A stretch of DNA of 64,000 bases, taken from CAYMZZ01 sp044463125. Lineage in GTDB: Bacteria > Bacteroidota > Bacteroidia > Chitinophagales > Chitinophagaceae. The notes under the pieces are model-generated. The model searched no databases, had not been told where the DNA came from, and saw nothing but the letters and a program-made list of their open reading frames with translations. Where the stretch lies: contig JBIQMS010000024.1 in the NCBI GenBank assembly GCA_044463125.1, positions 1 to 64,000 on the forward strand, given 5' to 3'. Positions 1 through 8,342 of the stretch are shown here, piece after piece. The position numbers and the translations under genes were made by a program. How positions within the stretch are numbered: position 1 is the first letter of the stretch; each line of letters begins with the position of its first letter.

Positions 1-1
1 C

Positions 2-1399
2 CCATTGATTAATTGGGAGCGATTGGAAGAGATTTATGCGGTGGAATCGCAAGTGCCGGGATTTGATTTGAAAGCATTTGTTCACCGGCATTTTGAACTG
101 CCCCATGTATATGCCTCCGATTTTCTCGCGAATAAGGAGGAGCGGGTGGAAGATCATATTGAAAGGCTCTGGCCCTATCTTACGCGGCAGCCCGGCGAAG
201 ATCATGGTTCATTGATCGGGCTTCCTTTCCCCTATATTGTTCCCGGTGGTCGCTTTGGCGAAATCTACTATTGGGATAGCTATTTTACACAGTGTGGTTT
301 GGCTGCCACCGGTCATTGGGAGATGGTAGAAAATATGATCCGCAACTTCGCCAGCCTGATCGACCGTTTTGGATTTATACCGAATGGCAATCGCAGTTAT
401 TATTTAGGCCGGTCACAACCTCCTTTCTTTTCGCTAATGGTCGAATTGCTGGCGCGTGAGAAAGGCCAGCAGGAATGGCTGAATTATCTACCCATGCTTC
501 GAAAGGAATATGACTGGTGGATGCGGGGAGAAAATGATTTGACAAATGAGTTGCCGCTTCAATGGCAACTCGCGCTGATGCCGGATGGTTCCCTGCTCAA
601 CCGTTATTGGGATGCGCTAGATCTGCCCCGACCGGAAGCCTATCGCGAAGACCGGGAACTGGCTATTGCTGCCAACGACAATAACGGTATGGTATACCGG
701 CACCTGCGTGCTGCTGCAGCATCCGGCTGGGATTTCAGTAGCCGCTGGTTTGCGAAAGCGGATGAATTTTCAACCATTGAATGTTGCCATATACTGCCGG
801 TGGATCTGAATTGCCTGCTTTTTCACCTGGAGTCTTCCCTGGCTTATGCCTGCCAGTTAGCAGGTTTGCATAAGGAAGCGGATTTTTACAAAGAGAAAGC
901 CATCCAACGAAGCAGGGCTATTGAGCAGTATTGCTGGAACGAAGATCAGGGGTTTTATTTCGATTATCATATTCATAAAAAGCAACCTACTTATCGATTT
1001 ACAGCAGCAGCGAGCTATTGCCTGTATTTTGGCCTGGCCAGCGAAGCCCAGGCCGCAAGAGTTGCGGAAAAACTGGCGCTGGATTTTTTGAAAGAAGGGG
1101 GTATGCTTACCACAGTGGTTCATTCAGGGCAACAATGGGATGCCCCCAATGGGTGGGCACCCCTGCAATGGATGACGATTCATGGCCTTGAAAAATATGG
1201 ATTCCATCAACTGGCAGCCGAAACCGCGCATCGCTGGATACGCCTGAACAGGGAAGTGTTCCGACGCAGTGGGAAAATGATGGAAAAATACAATGTGGAG
1301 AATACCAGTCTTGATGCGGGAGGAGGAGAATATGCGGGTCAGGATGGTTTTGGATGGACCAATGGCGTTTTTATGGACCTGGTTCAACGATATGGTTGA
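2..1399 (+). CDS. Alpha,alpha-trehalase (GH37), 5'-truncated by window edge
   Basis: Hydrolyses trehalose to two glucose molecules. The GH37 signatures are visible: PGGRFGEIYYWDSYF near residue 77 and QWDAPNGWAPLQW near residue 378. The GWDFSSRWF segment carries the probable catalytic acid Asp, and EKYNVE near the C-terminus fits the catalytic Glu region. The frame is open to the window edge, and the 465 visible codons are shorter than the usual 500-550 residues, so the true start probably lies upstream; the TTG at position 5 is not a convincing start. No signal peptide can be judged. The gene converges with the amylosucrase gene with only a 35-base gap, so it is not in that operon, but both serve disaccharide use. 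Confidence 0.93.
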   Translation, partial: PLINWERLEEIYAVESQVPGFDLKAFVHRHFELPHVYASDFLANKEERVEDHIERLWPYLTRQPGEDHGSLIGLPFPYIVPGGRFGEIYYWDSYFTQCGLAATGHWEMVENMIRNFASLIDRFGFIPNGNRSYYLGRSQPPFFSLMVELLAREKGQQEWLNYLPMLRKEYDWWMRGENDLTNELPLQWQLALMPDGSLLNRYWDALDLPRPEAYREDRELAIAANDNNGMVYRHLRAAAASGWDFSSRWFAKADEFSTIECCHILPVDLNCLLFHLESSLAYACQLAGLHKEADFYKEKAIQRSRAIEQYCWNEDQGFYFDYHIHKKQPTYRFTAAASYCLYFGLASEAQAARVAEKLALDFLKEGGMLTTVVHSGQQWDAPNGWAPLQWMTIHGLEKYGFHQLAAETAHRWIRLNREVFRRSGKMMEKYNVENTSLDAGGGEYAGQDGFGWTNGVFMDLVQRYG

Positions 1400-1434
1400 A
1401 AATGTTGTCTGCTCTAATTCATTCTGGGCATGGT

Positions 1435-3378
1435 CTATTCCTCTATATCCGTCAGTAAGGCGAATCCGTAGGCCGGAAGCAGCCAGTCACTTTCTGCGGT
1501 CCATTCTCTTTCTGCCCAATGATCGTAAAACCTGCCTGATTTGGTTCCCTGTTGAATCAGAAGGTTTCTGTCGGGCAATTCCGGCGCTGCACGAAAATTG
1601 AAAAGTCCATAAAATGTTTTACCCTGTAGTCTTCTGCAATAGGCCGCCACATGCTGGCTTGTACCGGATAGCCATTGAATATTACTATAATCGGCGAGCA
1701 TGGGTATAGAGCGGCGGATGGTAGCCAGCCTGGCCATTGAGTGGTAAATTTTTTGCTCTATGCTGTTGGCAACATCAACTCTTCTATTCTTTTCCCAATC
1801 GATCAGTGGCCGGTGCATCCATCGGTTATCATAGTTTCTGTTGGGATCATCCCGGTAGCTGTAATCGTTGATGTACCCCACTTCATCTCCATAATACAAC
1901 ATGGGTAAACCTCCCAGGAAAAAGCTGTGTGCCTGCATGAGCAGGATTTTTTGGATGGCGGTTTCAACAGCCTCCTCCATACCCGATTCGAGGGCCGATT
2001 CCAGGCCGCAGAGTGAGGCGAGGCTGCCGCTGATGCGCGCGTCGCCTGTGCGCGGATTGCTGGAGAATAATGCACCACGTGCCGGGGAGCCCGGATAAGT
2101 ACCTGTATAATATCTTTTCAAAAAATCGCGGTGGGCAAAGGGTTCATAGCCCGCATGGCGTATGGCCTTGTCATCAAAGCCCAACCCAATATCATCGTGG
2201 CAGCGGGTATAGGTAATCCACGAAGTGCCAAAAGGTTTTTGCAACAACTCTTCCTGTGCAGCCAGCATCACGCGGGTATCGCCGGTGGCGAGCATATCCC
2301 ATTGCAGGGCCATATGCGTGGCATTGTAAGCAAAATCGCATTCGCGGCCGGCGAACTTGCCCGTTCCAAAATACTGCATGATGTCCGATGGCGCTACGAT
2401 GGCTTCGCCCAATAATGCCATGCCCGGTGTTGACACCTGCACGCAATGCCTGATAAGCCGGATCAACTGGTGCGCCTGGGGAAGGTTCTGGCAACTGGTG
2501 CCCAACTGTTTCCAGATGAATGCCGGCGCATCAATCCGGAGAATATCCACTCCAAGGTTGGCATAAAAAAGGATGGTATCCAGCATTTCCAATAACACAC
2601 GCGGATTGGTATAATTCAGGTCCCACTGATATTGATGAAACACCGTCATCACCCATTTGCCACATTCGGGAATAAAGCTGAAATTGCCGGGCGCCGATTC
2701 CGGAAAAATCTCCGGCATGCTCTTTTCATACTGGTCTGGTAAACTGCGATCGCGATAGAAATAATAATAATCCTGGTAACCACTATCGCCCGCCCTTGCC
2801 CTTTGTGCCCAATCATGCTGGTCGGAGGTATGATTCAGCACAATGTCGAGCATGAGGTACATATTCCTTCCGGTCAGATTGCTTTGTAGTGATTTCAAAT
2901 CATCAAGGCTGCCAAATCGCGAATCAATACGCCTGAAATCGGAAACGGCATAGCCACCATCGCTCGCATGGGCGGGACTTTCAAATAGCGGCATCAGGTG
3001 TAGCAGGTTCACGCCCAGGTTTTGCAGATAGTCGAGATGCTCTGGCAATTGCTTGAGCGTGCCGCAAAAGCGGTCCACATAGAGGCTCATGCCCAGCAGT
3101 TCATTACTCAGATGCCAATGTCCTTTTGAAAGTTTATCCTGGTCGCGCTGCCTGAAAGCGGCAGGTCGGTTTTGATGTGCGTGGATTAGGGTTAGTATCA
3201 ATTCGTGAAAAATGGCTTCGGCACGGGGATGGTGTTCGTATAAGCCCATATACAGGTCAAATATCACCGACGCATTAGCCATGAAACGGGTGAAAAAGGC
3301 ATTGTCGTTTCCGGCAATATCCATTCCAGCTTCCAGGATCTCACGGTTTATATGCTGATGTAAGCCGTGCGAGTACAT
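1435..3378 (-). CDS. Amylosucrase (GH13 subfamily 4)
   Basis: Predicted to split sucrose and transfer the glucosyl unit onto an alpha-1,4-glucan, releasing fructose. Length (647 residues) and architecture match Neisseria amylosucrase: a helical N-terminal domain, then a (beta/alpha)8 barrel. The nucleophile is Asp283 in RIDAPAFIWKQLGTSCQNLP, the acid/base Glu325 in LLGEAI, and the transition-state Asp395 in RCHDDIG. The sequence RIDAPAFIWKQ followed by GTSCQNLPQAH is typical of amylosucrase rather than plain alpha-amylase. No signal peptide, so it should act in the cytoplasm. It starts 5 bases after the fructokinase stop, in a transporter-fructokinase-amylosucrase operon that explains both products of the reaction. 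A sucrose hydrolase of the same subfamily is the main alternative. Confidence 0.9.
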   Translation of the reverse strand: MYSHGLHQHINREILEAGMDIAGNDNAFFTRFMANASVIFDLYMGLYEHHPRAEAIFHELILTLIHAHQNRPAAFRQRDQDKLSKGHWHLSNELLGMSLYVDRFCGTLKQLPEHLDYLQNLGVNLLHLMPLFESPAHASDGGYAVSDFRRIDSRFGSLDDLKSLQSNLTGRNMYLMLDIVLNHTSDQHDWAQRARAGDSGYQDYYYFYRDRSLPDQYEKSMPEIFPESAPGNFSFIPECGKWVMTVFHQYQWDLNYTNPRVLLEMLDTILFYANLGVDILRIDAPAFIWKQLGTSCQNLPQAHQLIRLIRHCVQVSTPGMALLGEAIVAPSDIMQYFGTGKFAGRECDFAYNATHMALQWDMLATGDTRVMLAAQEELLQKPFGTSWITYTRCHDDIGLGFDDKAIRHAGYEPFAHRDFLKRYYTGTYPGSPARGALFSSNPRTGDARISGSLASLCGLESALESGMEEAVETAIQKILLMQAHSFFLGGLPMLYYGDEVGYINDYSYRDDPNRNYDNRWMHRPLIDWEKNRRVDVANSIEQKIYHSMARLATIRRSIPMLADYSNIQWLSGTSQHVAAYCRRLQGKTFYGLFNFRAAPELPDRNLLIQQGTKSGRFYDHWAEREWTAESDWLLPAYGFALLTDIEE

Positions 3379-3383
3379 GTTAT

Positions 3384-4331
3384 TTAGCTTAAAATATCCT
3401 GATTAAGTTGACGAAAAGCTTCCATGGCGCCCATATGTTCGCAAGTACGTGCGCCGGCGCGGTTGGCATTTTGTGCCATACGCTTCCATTCTTCGAGACT
3501 GGGTTGTGCAGTTCCATGCTTTTGCAGTTGATAGAGCATGGTGCCCACAAAGGCATCGCCGGCTCCCGTGCTATCCACGGGTTTCACCGGAACAGGGGGG
3601 ATATGATGGGTTTGCTTATCGAACCCCAGCAAAGCACCTTCCGCCCCCATGGTTATGCAAAGCACGGCGCTGCTACGGTCCATTATTTGAGCAGCGGCAT
3701 CCTGCACCTGATGTACGCCCGCGATCATCATGGCTTCTTCTTCGCTCATCTTGCAAAAATGACAATGGTCAAGGAACTGCCAGGAGAGCCGGATAAATTC
3801 TTCCTTTCTATCACCAAAAAGCAACTGCCGGAAGTTGGGATCAAAACTGATAAACCGATCCTGTCGGCGACATTCATCCAGCAGATAAAAATAGGTGTCG
3901 CGCAAAGGACCGGGCAGGAAGGCGGTGGCCGATCCAAAGTGTACTATTCCGTAATGGTTCAGGTGGAGGCCAAGCAGGTCGGTTTGGCTTAGCAGGGCAT
4001 CGGCTCCCCGATTGAAATAAAAATCCCTTTCTCCATCGGCCATTAAGGATACGAAAGCGAATGTGGTGAATTGAACCGGATCGCGGATGATCCATTTGCT
4101 GCCGACACCGAATGATTCAAGCAGCTCTACCAGGTGCTGGCCAAAGGGGTCCACCCCTACACGGGCGGCAAGCTCCACTCTTCCCCCCAGCGCGGCGATG
4201 GCAGCCGCCACATTGGTGGGGGCACCACCTGCTTTGCGAACGAAATGTTCTCCTTCCGAAAGCGGAACTCCCCGATCAGTGCAGATCATATCAATCAGGG
4301 CTTCGCCAATACATAATACGGGTAATGACAT
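3384..4331 (-). CDS. PfkB-family fructokinase
   Basis: ATP-dependent sugar kinase of the ribokinase/PfkB family, 315 residues. The N-terminal family signature is GGAPTNVAAAIAALGG (residues 35-50). The C-terminal signature DSTGAGDAF at residues 253-261 carries the catalytic base Asp259 and the anion hole. Its place between a sugar transporter and amylosucrase makes fructose the likely substrate, giving fructose-6-phosphate for glycolysis. The family also includes ribokinases and 2-keto-3-deoxygluconate kinases, so the substrate is assigned by context. It lies 21 bases downstream of the transporter gene and 5 bases upstream of amylosucrase, on one leftward transcript. Confidence 0.88.
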   Translation of the reverse strand: MSLPVLCIGEALIDMICTDRGVPLSEGEHFVRKAGGAPTNVAAAIAALGGRVELAARVGVDPFGQHLVELLESFGVGSKWIIRDPVQFTTFAFVSLMADGERDFYFNRGADALLSQTDLLGLHLNHYGIVHFGSATAFLPGPLRDTYFYLLDECRRQDRFISFDPNFRQLLFGDRKEEFIRLSWQFLDHCHFCKMSEEEAMMIAGVHQVQDAAAQIMDRSSAVLCITMGAEGALLGFDKQTHHIPPVPVKPVDSTGAGDAFVGTMLYQLQKHGTAQPSLEEWKRMAQNANRAGARTCEHMGAMEAFRQLNQDILS

Positions 4332-4352
4332 CGGATGCGTTGGTGTTTAGTG

Positions 4353-5669
4353 TTAATTTGCTACGCTTTGTTTTTTCTTTGAAGACGGAATCCATAAGGT
4401 AAAGACCCCTCCCGCGATCAGTAAGGCGCCGGCCAGCACAATGGCATTGGCCGGATTGCCGCCCAGCCAGGATTCATAATATAGGGGCATCGTAAATGTT
4501 TCCAACAACATCGGTATCACAATAAACATATTAAAGATGCCCATATACACGCCCGTGCGTTCGGCCGGGATGCTTCCTGCCAGCATAATATAGGGGTTAC
4601 CCATCATGCTGGCCCAGGAAAGGCCGAGGCCAAACATGGGAATCAGTAATCCGTACTTATGGGAAATAGAGGGAATAAACAGGAGCCCGATGCCGGCCAG
4701 ACTCAGGCAAATGGCATGCAGCCAGCGCGGGCTATGCCGTCGTGCCAGCCATGCCAATCCAAATGCGGCCAGAAATGCCACTCCGTTGTAAAAAGCACCC
4801 ATGGGCCCTACCCACAATTCGGCTGAACGGAAGGATGCACTTTGTGCATCGGTATTTTGATATAAGGATTGCGCAATGCCCTTGGCAATGAATTGCCAGT
4901 AGATGAACATGGCATACCAACTGCAGAGCATCATGGGCGCCATCCTTTTCATAGTTCGTGGCATGTCGCGAAATGCATCGGCTATTTCCCTGAAGGTAGC
5001 GCCCATGCCGCGGGGCATAGCGCGTATTCTTTCCTTTTCTTCCTCTGAAAGTGGCAGCTCCTTTGTGCTTCGCAGGGTCCATAGGATGCTACCTATTGAC
5101 ACCACGGAACCAATCAGGAAGGCGATGACGGTGGTGCTGGGAATAGGCCCCACTCTGCTATCGGCCGAAAACGCGAAAAGATTGATGAGTAGAAAGGGCG
5201 TAAGATAGGAGAGGGTTTGGCCCAATCCCGTGAAAGCGCTCTGGGTAAGGAATCCCAGTCCATGCTGATTTTTGTCGAGCCGGTCGCTCACAAAAGCGCG
5301 GTAAGGTTCCTGGGTAATGTTGTTGGCAGCATCAAGTATCCATAGAACGCAGGCCGCCATCAGTACCGAGCGGCTAAAGGGCATCACCAGCAAAGCGAGG
5401 CTGCAAAATATGGCGCCTACCAGGAAATAAGGGCGGCGGCGACCCCATCGGCTAAGGGTGCGGTCGCTCATGGCGCCAACAATGGGTTGCACAATCAGGC
5501 CCGTCATGGGGCCTGCCAGCCAGAGTAAAGGAAGGTTTTTTTCTTCAGCGCCGAGATAGGAATAGATTGGGCTCATATTGGCCTGCTGCAAACCAAAACT
5601 GTATTGCAGGCCAAAGAAACCTACATTCATTTGAAGAATCTGCCAAAATCGGAGATGGGGCTTTTGCAT
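4353..5669 (-). CDS. SLC45/GPH-type sugar:H+ symporter (probable sucrose transporter)
   Basis: Major facilitator protein of 438 residues with about 12 hydrophobic segments. The loop motif SDRTLSRWGRRRPYFLVGAI and the preceding GPMTGLIVQPIVGAM are characteristic of the plant SUT/animal SLC45 and bacterial GPH-like sugar symporters. First gene of the operon with fructokinase and amylosucrase, so sucrose is the most likely cargo; maltose is an alternative for this family. Upstream lies a 20-bp palindrome typical of LacI-family operators next to a promoter-like box. The regulator itself is not in the window. Confidence 0.88.
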   Translation of the reverse strand: MQKPHLRFWQILQMNVGFFGLQYSFGLQQANMSPIYSYLGAEEKNLPLLWLAGPMTGLIVQPIVGAMSDRTLSRWGRRRPYFLVGAIFCSLALLVMPFSRSVLMAACVLWILDAANNITQEPYRAFVSDRLDKNQHGLGFLTQSAFTGLGQTLSYLTPFLLINLFAFSADSRVGPIPSTTVIAFLIGSVVSIGSILWTLRSTKELPLSEEEKERIRAMPRGMGATFREIADAFRDMPRTMKRMAPMMLCSWYAMFIYWQFIAKGIAQSLYQNTDAQSASFRSAELWVGPMGAFYNGVAFLAAFGLAWLARRHSPRWLHAICLSLAGIGLLFIPSISHKYGLLIPMFGLGLSWASMMGNPYIMLAGSIPAERTGVYMGIFNMFIVIPMLLETFTMPLYYESWLGGNPANAIVLAGALLIAGGVFTLWIPSSKKKQSVAN

Positions 5670-5742
5670 GGCAAGCTGGCTTGTTCGTCATTCAGTGTAC
5701 CGAATGTACTCGTTTGCCAGCGGAGAAAAGACAGGTTTTTCA

Positions 5743-5769
5743 GAAATTTAGCTGCAAACGTTTGCAGCT
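5743..5769 (-). promoter_or_regulatory. LacI-family operator plus -7 box for the sucrose operon
   Basis: AGCTGCAAACGTTTGCAGCT at 5750-5769 is a perfect 20-bp palindrome with the central AAACGTTT typical of LacI/GalR operators. It touches TAAATTTC (5750-5743 on the minus strand), one base from the Bacteroidota -7 consensus TAnnTTTG, so a bound repressor would cover the -33/-7 spacer. It lies about 80 bases upstream of the transporter start and overlaps the TGA stop of the HD-domain gene. The palindrome is directly seen; its function is inferred. Confidence 0.75.
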
Positions 5770-6368
5770 CAGGTTACCTTGTTTTGATGGGAAATGATGA
5801 AGGCAATCAGTTCTTCGAGTGGAGTGTCTATTCTTGACAGCGCGTCTTGAATATCTTCACGGCTCACCTGCGCAGCAAAGCCTGGGGTTTTTAGTCGTTT
5901 GAGAACACTTTTCACTTCGAGGCCATCATAGCCTGTAGGTCTTATAAGAGCGGCCGCATGAATAAAACCCGAAAGTTCATCAATGGCATAAATCATCTTA
6001 TCCATTTTGCTTTCCGGCTCTACTCCAAAGTATTTGGGACCATGCGAAGCGATACAGCGGATCACTTCGGGATCAATATTTCGTTTTTCCAGCTCTTCAA
6101 TAATGACGCGGCAGTGGTCGTCGGGAAATTTTTCCCAGTCCGCATCATGCAACAGGCCTGCCTGTTCCCATTTGCGGGCCGTCAGCTCATCGGCCCCTTC
6201 CATCTCCAGAGCCCAGGCTTTCATCACGGCCGCCACCTGCTTCATGTGCAGCCGCAGGCGTTCATTCGGCACCCACTCTACCAATAAATCGTGGGTCTCC
6301 TGATCACTGAGCAAATTGCCGAGATTCGCAGGGTTGCCGAATTGGGTTTGTTCGAGTTTATGTGGCAT
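5769..6368 (-). CDS. HD-domain phosphohydrolase-like protein
   Basis: Cytoplasmic 199-residue protein with an HD-domain pattern: a His in LRLHMKQVAAVM near residue 41, the HD doublet in AGLLHDADWEKF near residue 74, and later His and Asp residues in IRCIASHGPKY and IYAIDELSGFI. This arrangement is common in Bacteroidota HDIG-type hydrolases annotated as acting on small phosphorylated substrates; the actual substrate cannot be told. A TAATTTCG box ends 4 bases before the ATG, implying a very short or absent leader. Its stop codon overlaps the operator of the next operon. Confidence 0.85.
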   Translation of the reverse strand: MPHKLEQTQFGNPANLGNLLSDQETHDLLVEWVPNERLRLHMKQVAAVMKAWALEMEGADELTARKWEQAGLLHDADWEKFPDDHCRVIIEELEKRNIDPEVIRCIASHGPKYFGVEPESKMDKMIYAIDELSGFIHAAALIRPTGYDGLEVKSVLKRLKTPGFAAQVSREDIQDALSRIDTPLEELIAFIISHQNKVT

Positions 6369-6372
6369 TTGA

Positions 6373-6380
6373 CGAAATTA
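6373..6380 (-). promoter_or_regulatory. -7 promoter box of the HD-domain gene
   Basis: TAATTTCG on the minus strand, near the TAnnTTTG consensus, ends 4 bases from the ATG at 6368. The same box at the same distance is found before ksgA, suggesting near-leaderless transcripts. Confidence 0.5.
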
Positions 6381-6455
6381 AGGGATAACTTATTTTTTTG
6401 GGAAAAACACGGCGAGATACTGTTTTTTTCACATTGGATTTGCTTACGTTGAACA

Positions 6456-6463
6456 TAAATTTG
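6456..6463 (+). promoter_or_regulatory. -7 promoter box TAAATTTG with TTG 19 bases upstream
   Basis: TAAATTTG matches the Bacteroidota -7 consensus exactly, and a TTG at 6434-6436 is separated from it by 19 bases, the consensus spacing. It sits 6 bases before the ATG at 6470 and supports that small gene being real. Confidence 0.6.
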
Positions 6464-6469
6464 TACTAT

Positions 6470-6691
6470 ATGAATACATTCATCAGTAGTAAATTGATAA
6501 ATATGGCTTCACTTCGACGGGTGGTGACTCCTGCACAATTTTTAAGAATCATGCGTAGCGATCAACCGGCTATAAAAAAGACCAAATTTATACCACCGAA
6601 ATTAGGGACCCGAAGTTTCGGCAGTTTCTTAATTGAGTATTATTATGTCCCAGGAGAAAATGAACAATCTGCCGAATCAAGAACGATTTGA
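6470..6691 (+). CDS. Small unknown protein, 73 residues
   Basis: Not recognised as a named family. Starting at the ATG at 6470 it encodes a basic protein with VTPAQFLRIMRSDQPAIKKT followed by KFIPPKLGTRSFGSFLIEYY; a KFIPP-GxxxFG-Y pattern like this recalls short conserved proteins I have seen in other Bacteroidota, but that is from memory. A consensus promoter lies directly upstream. Its 3' end overlaps the next gene by 47 bases in another frame, which suggests translational coupling. An extension upstream to 6398 would cross the promoter and is unlikely. Confidence 0.5.
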   Translation: MNTFISSKLINMASLRRVVTPAQFLRIMRSDQPAIKKTKFIPPKLGTRSFGSFLIEYYYVPGENEQSAESRTI

Positions 6692-7079
6692 GTTAGATGC
6701 TGAAGTCGTACGTTCCATGGTGGAACAGCAGAAGCAAAAATTCAAATTGGAAGAGCGACAGCTAATACTTGAGGAAAAGCGGTTGGAGCATGATATAAAG
6801 TTGGCTGAATTGTCATTACACCATAATGCTACCTTTCTGAATAATGCGCCAGCCAATCATCGAAAACTAATCCTCATTCAAGGACTCATGCTGTTGGCAT
6901 TGGTATTGGTAATTTTGGCCTTTATTGGTTATTGTTTGTTTTTGGGAAAAGAAGAAGTGGTAAACAAACTTATCATTCTATTCACTCATTTAACTACACT
7001 TCTGATTGGCTTATATCTGGGAAAACGAGCAAAGACGAAGTCTTCAGAAATGACTGAAGTCGAAAGCATCCCAACGTAA
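6645..7079 (+). CDS. Small membrane protein with N-terminal coiled coil
   Basis: Unknown function. The 144-residue protein has a charged Glu/Lys/Gln-rich helix over residues 15-50 (likely coiled coil), then two hydrophobic segments (LILIQGLMLLALVLVILAFI and a second around LIILFTHLTTLLIGLYLGK) and a short polar tail. This suggests a small inner-membrane protein with a cytoplasmic oligomerisation helix. The ATG at 6645 is preferred over the TTG at 6633; the ATG at 6660 is also possible. It overlaps the preceding small gene and ends at a family C repeat. Confidence 0.65.
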   Translation: MSQEKMNNLPNQERFELDAEVVRSMVEQQKQKFKLEERQLILEEKRLEHDIKLAELSLHHNATFLNNAPANHRKLILIQGLMLLALVLVILAFIGYCLFLGKEEVVNKLIILFTHLTTLLIGLYLGKRAKTKSSEMTEVESIPT

Positions 7080-7204
7080 TACGTTTTACGTAATACGTTG
7101 GGTTTGAGTTTTAATTGAAAATATATCAGGGTTCGGTTCTCTTTAAAATAACAACCATCATAAACCAAAATACGTACTACGTATTACGTATTACGTAGTA
7201 CGTC
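7078..7204. repeat. Family C phrase repeats (TACGTAATACGT type), paired
   Basis: Two blocks, 7078-7100 and 7171-7204, are made of variations of TACGTAATACGT and TACGTACTACGT, themselves self-complementary. They flank 70 AT-rich bases between the convergent coiled-coil gene and pdxA. One block touches each stop codon. Related blocks occur at 23106-23139, 44418-44442 and 59675-59712. Confidence 0.8.
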
Positions 7205-7208
7205 TCTC

Positions 7209-8300
7209 TCACCCTTCGCTTATTTCCTCATCCTCCATCCTTGCAAACACTTCGGGCTTCAGCTTCTGGAGCGGATTGCTGCGATTGGTATCATACGCTT
7301 CGCGTTGGCGGATAATGTCGATACACTGGAAAACAGAAGTGAGAAAGGAAGTAGGATCGGCCTTGTCTTTGCCAGCGATGTCGAAAGCGACACCATGGTC
7401 GGGCGAAGTGCGAACGGCGGGCAGCCCGGCTGTGAAGTTAACTCCTTCGCCGGAGGCCAGAGCCTTAAAGGGTATCAGGCCCTGGTCGTGATACATGGCC
7501 AGCACCGCATCGAACTTATCATGTTGATGACGGGCAAAAAATGCGTCAGCGCTATAGGGCCCTACGGCCAGGATATTATTATTCTTCGCGTCTTTGATGG
7601 CGGGGCGGATAATGGTCTCTTCTTCATTGCCCACCAACCCTTCATCACCCGCATGGGGGTTCAGACCCAATACAGCAATCCGGGGGCGATCAATGCCAAA
7701 ATCGCGCTGCAGGCTTTTGTTTACAATTTGCAGCTTACTCAATATTTTTTCGCGGGTGATATGTTTGGTCACTTCACCCAGCGGTACATGCTCCGTGAGC
7801 AGGGCTACCCGGAAATTGCCGGCACAAAGCATCATGGCCACATCCTGTGCGCCAAAGCTGGCCTGTAAAAAGGGGGTATGACCCGTATAGGAGAATTCAG
7901 ATGACTGAATATTCTTCTTATGAATGGGTGCCGTCACCAATCCATCGATCTGTTTTTGTTTGAGGGCCGCTACAGCGGTTTGCAGGGAGAGCACCGCGTA
8001 TTTGCCACCGATCTCAGTCAACTGGCCGGGAGTAATGGCTACCTCTTCTTCCCAGCAGGTGAATACATTGACCTGCTTATGATTCAGGCGGCTGTAGTCG
8101 CGGGTGCTCTGGTAATTGAAATGCGTTTCCCCAATAGTTTTCCGATAGAAATTCACCGCCTTATTGGAGGCAAATATTACAGGGGTGCAAAGTTCCAGTA
8201 TGCGGTTATCTGAAAAACATTTGATGATCAATTCCAAACCGATGCCGTTCAGGTCGCCACAGGTAATCCCGATCACAGGACGCTGTTCTGTTGTATTCAT
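7209..8300 (-). CDS. pdxA: 4-hydroxythreonine-4-phosphate dehydrogenase
   Basis: NAD-dependent oxidation of 4-phosphohydroxy-L-threonine in the DXP-dependent route to pyridoxal phosphate. Family hallmarks: GITCGDLNGIGLELIIK at the N-terminus, the metal-binding histidines in TAPIHKKNIQ, YTGHTPFLQ and AMYHDQGLIPFK, and TSPDHGVAFDIAGK near the C-terminus. Length 363 residues fits. The ATG at 8300 is chosen because TATTTTTG (8323-8316) looks like the -7 box, placing the upstream ATG at 8333 before the transcription start. Confidence 0.96.
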   Translation of the reverse strand: MNTTEQRPVIGITCGDLNGIGLELIIKCFSDNRILELCTPVIFASNKAVNFYRKTIGETHFNYQSTRDYSRLNHKQVNVFTCWEEEVAITPGQLTEIGGKYAVLSLQTAVAALKQKQIDGLVTAPIHKKNIQSSEFSYTGHTPFLQASFGAQDVAMMLCAGNFRVALLTEHVPLGEVTKHITREKILSKLQIVNKSLQRDFGIDRPRIAVLGLNPHAGDEGLVGNEEETIIRPAIKDAKNNNILAVGPYSADAFFARHQHDKFDAVLAMYHDQGLIPFKALASGEGVNFTAGLPAVRTSPDHGVAFDIAGKDKADPTSFLTSVFQCIDIIRQREAYDTNRSNPLQKLKPEVFARMEDEEISEG

Positions 8301-8315
8301 AAGCTGGGGTTTGGA

Positions 8316-8323
8316 CAAAAATA
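8316..8323 (-). promoter_or_regulatory. -7 promoter box of pdxA
   Basis: TATTTTTG on the minus strand fits TAnnTTTG, 15 bases upstream of the ATG at 8300. No clear -33 TTG is seen at the ideal spacing. Confidence 0.45.
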
Positions 8324-8342
8324 GCCATTTCAACAGTATTTA

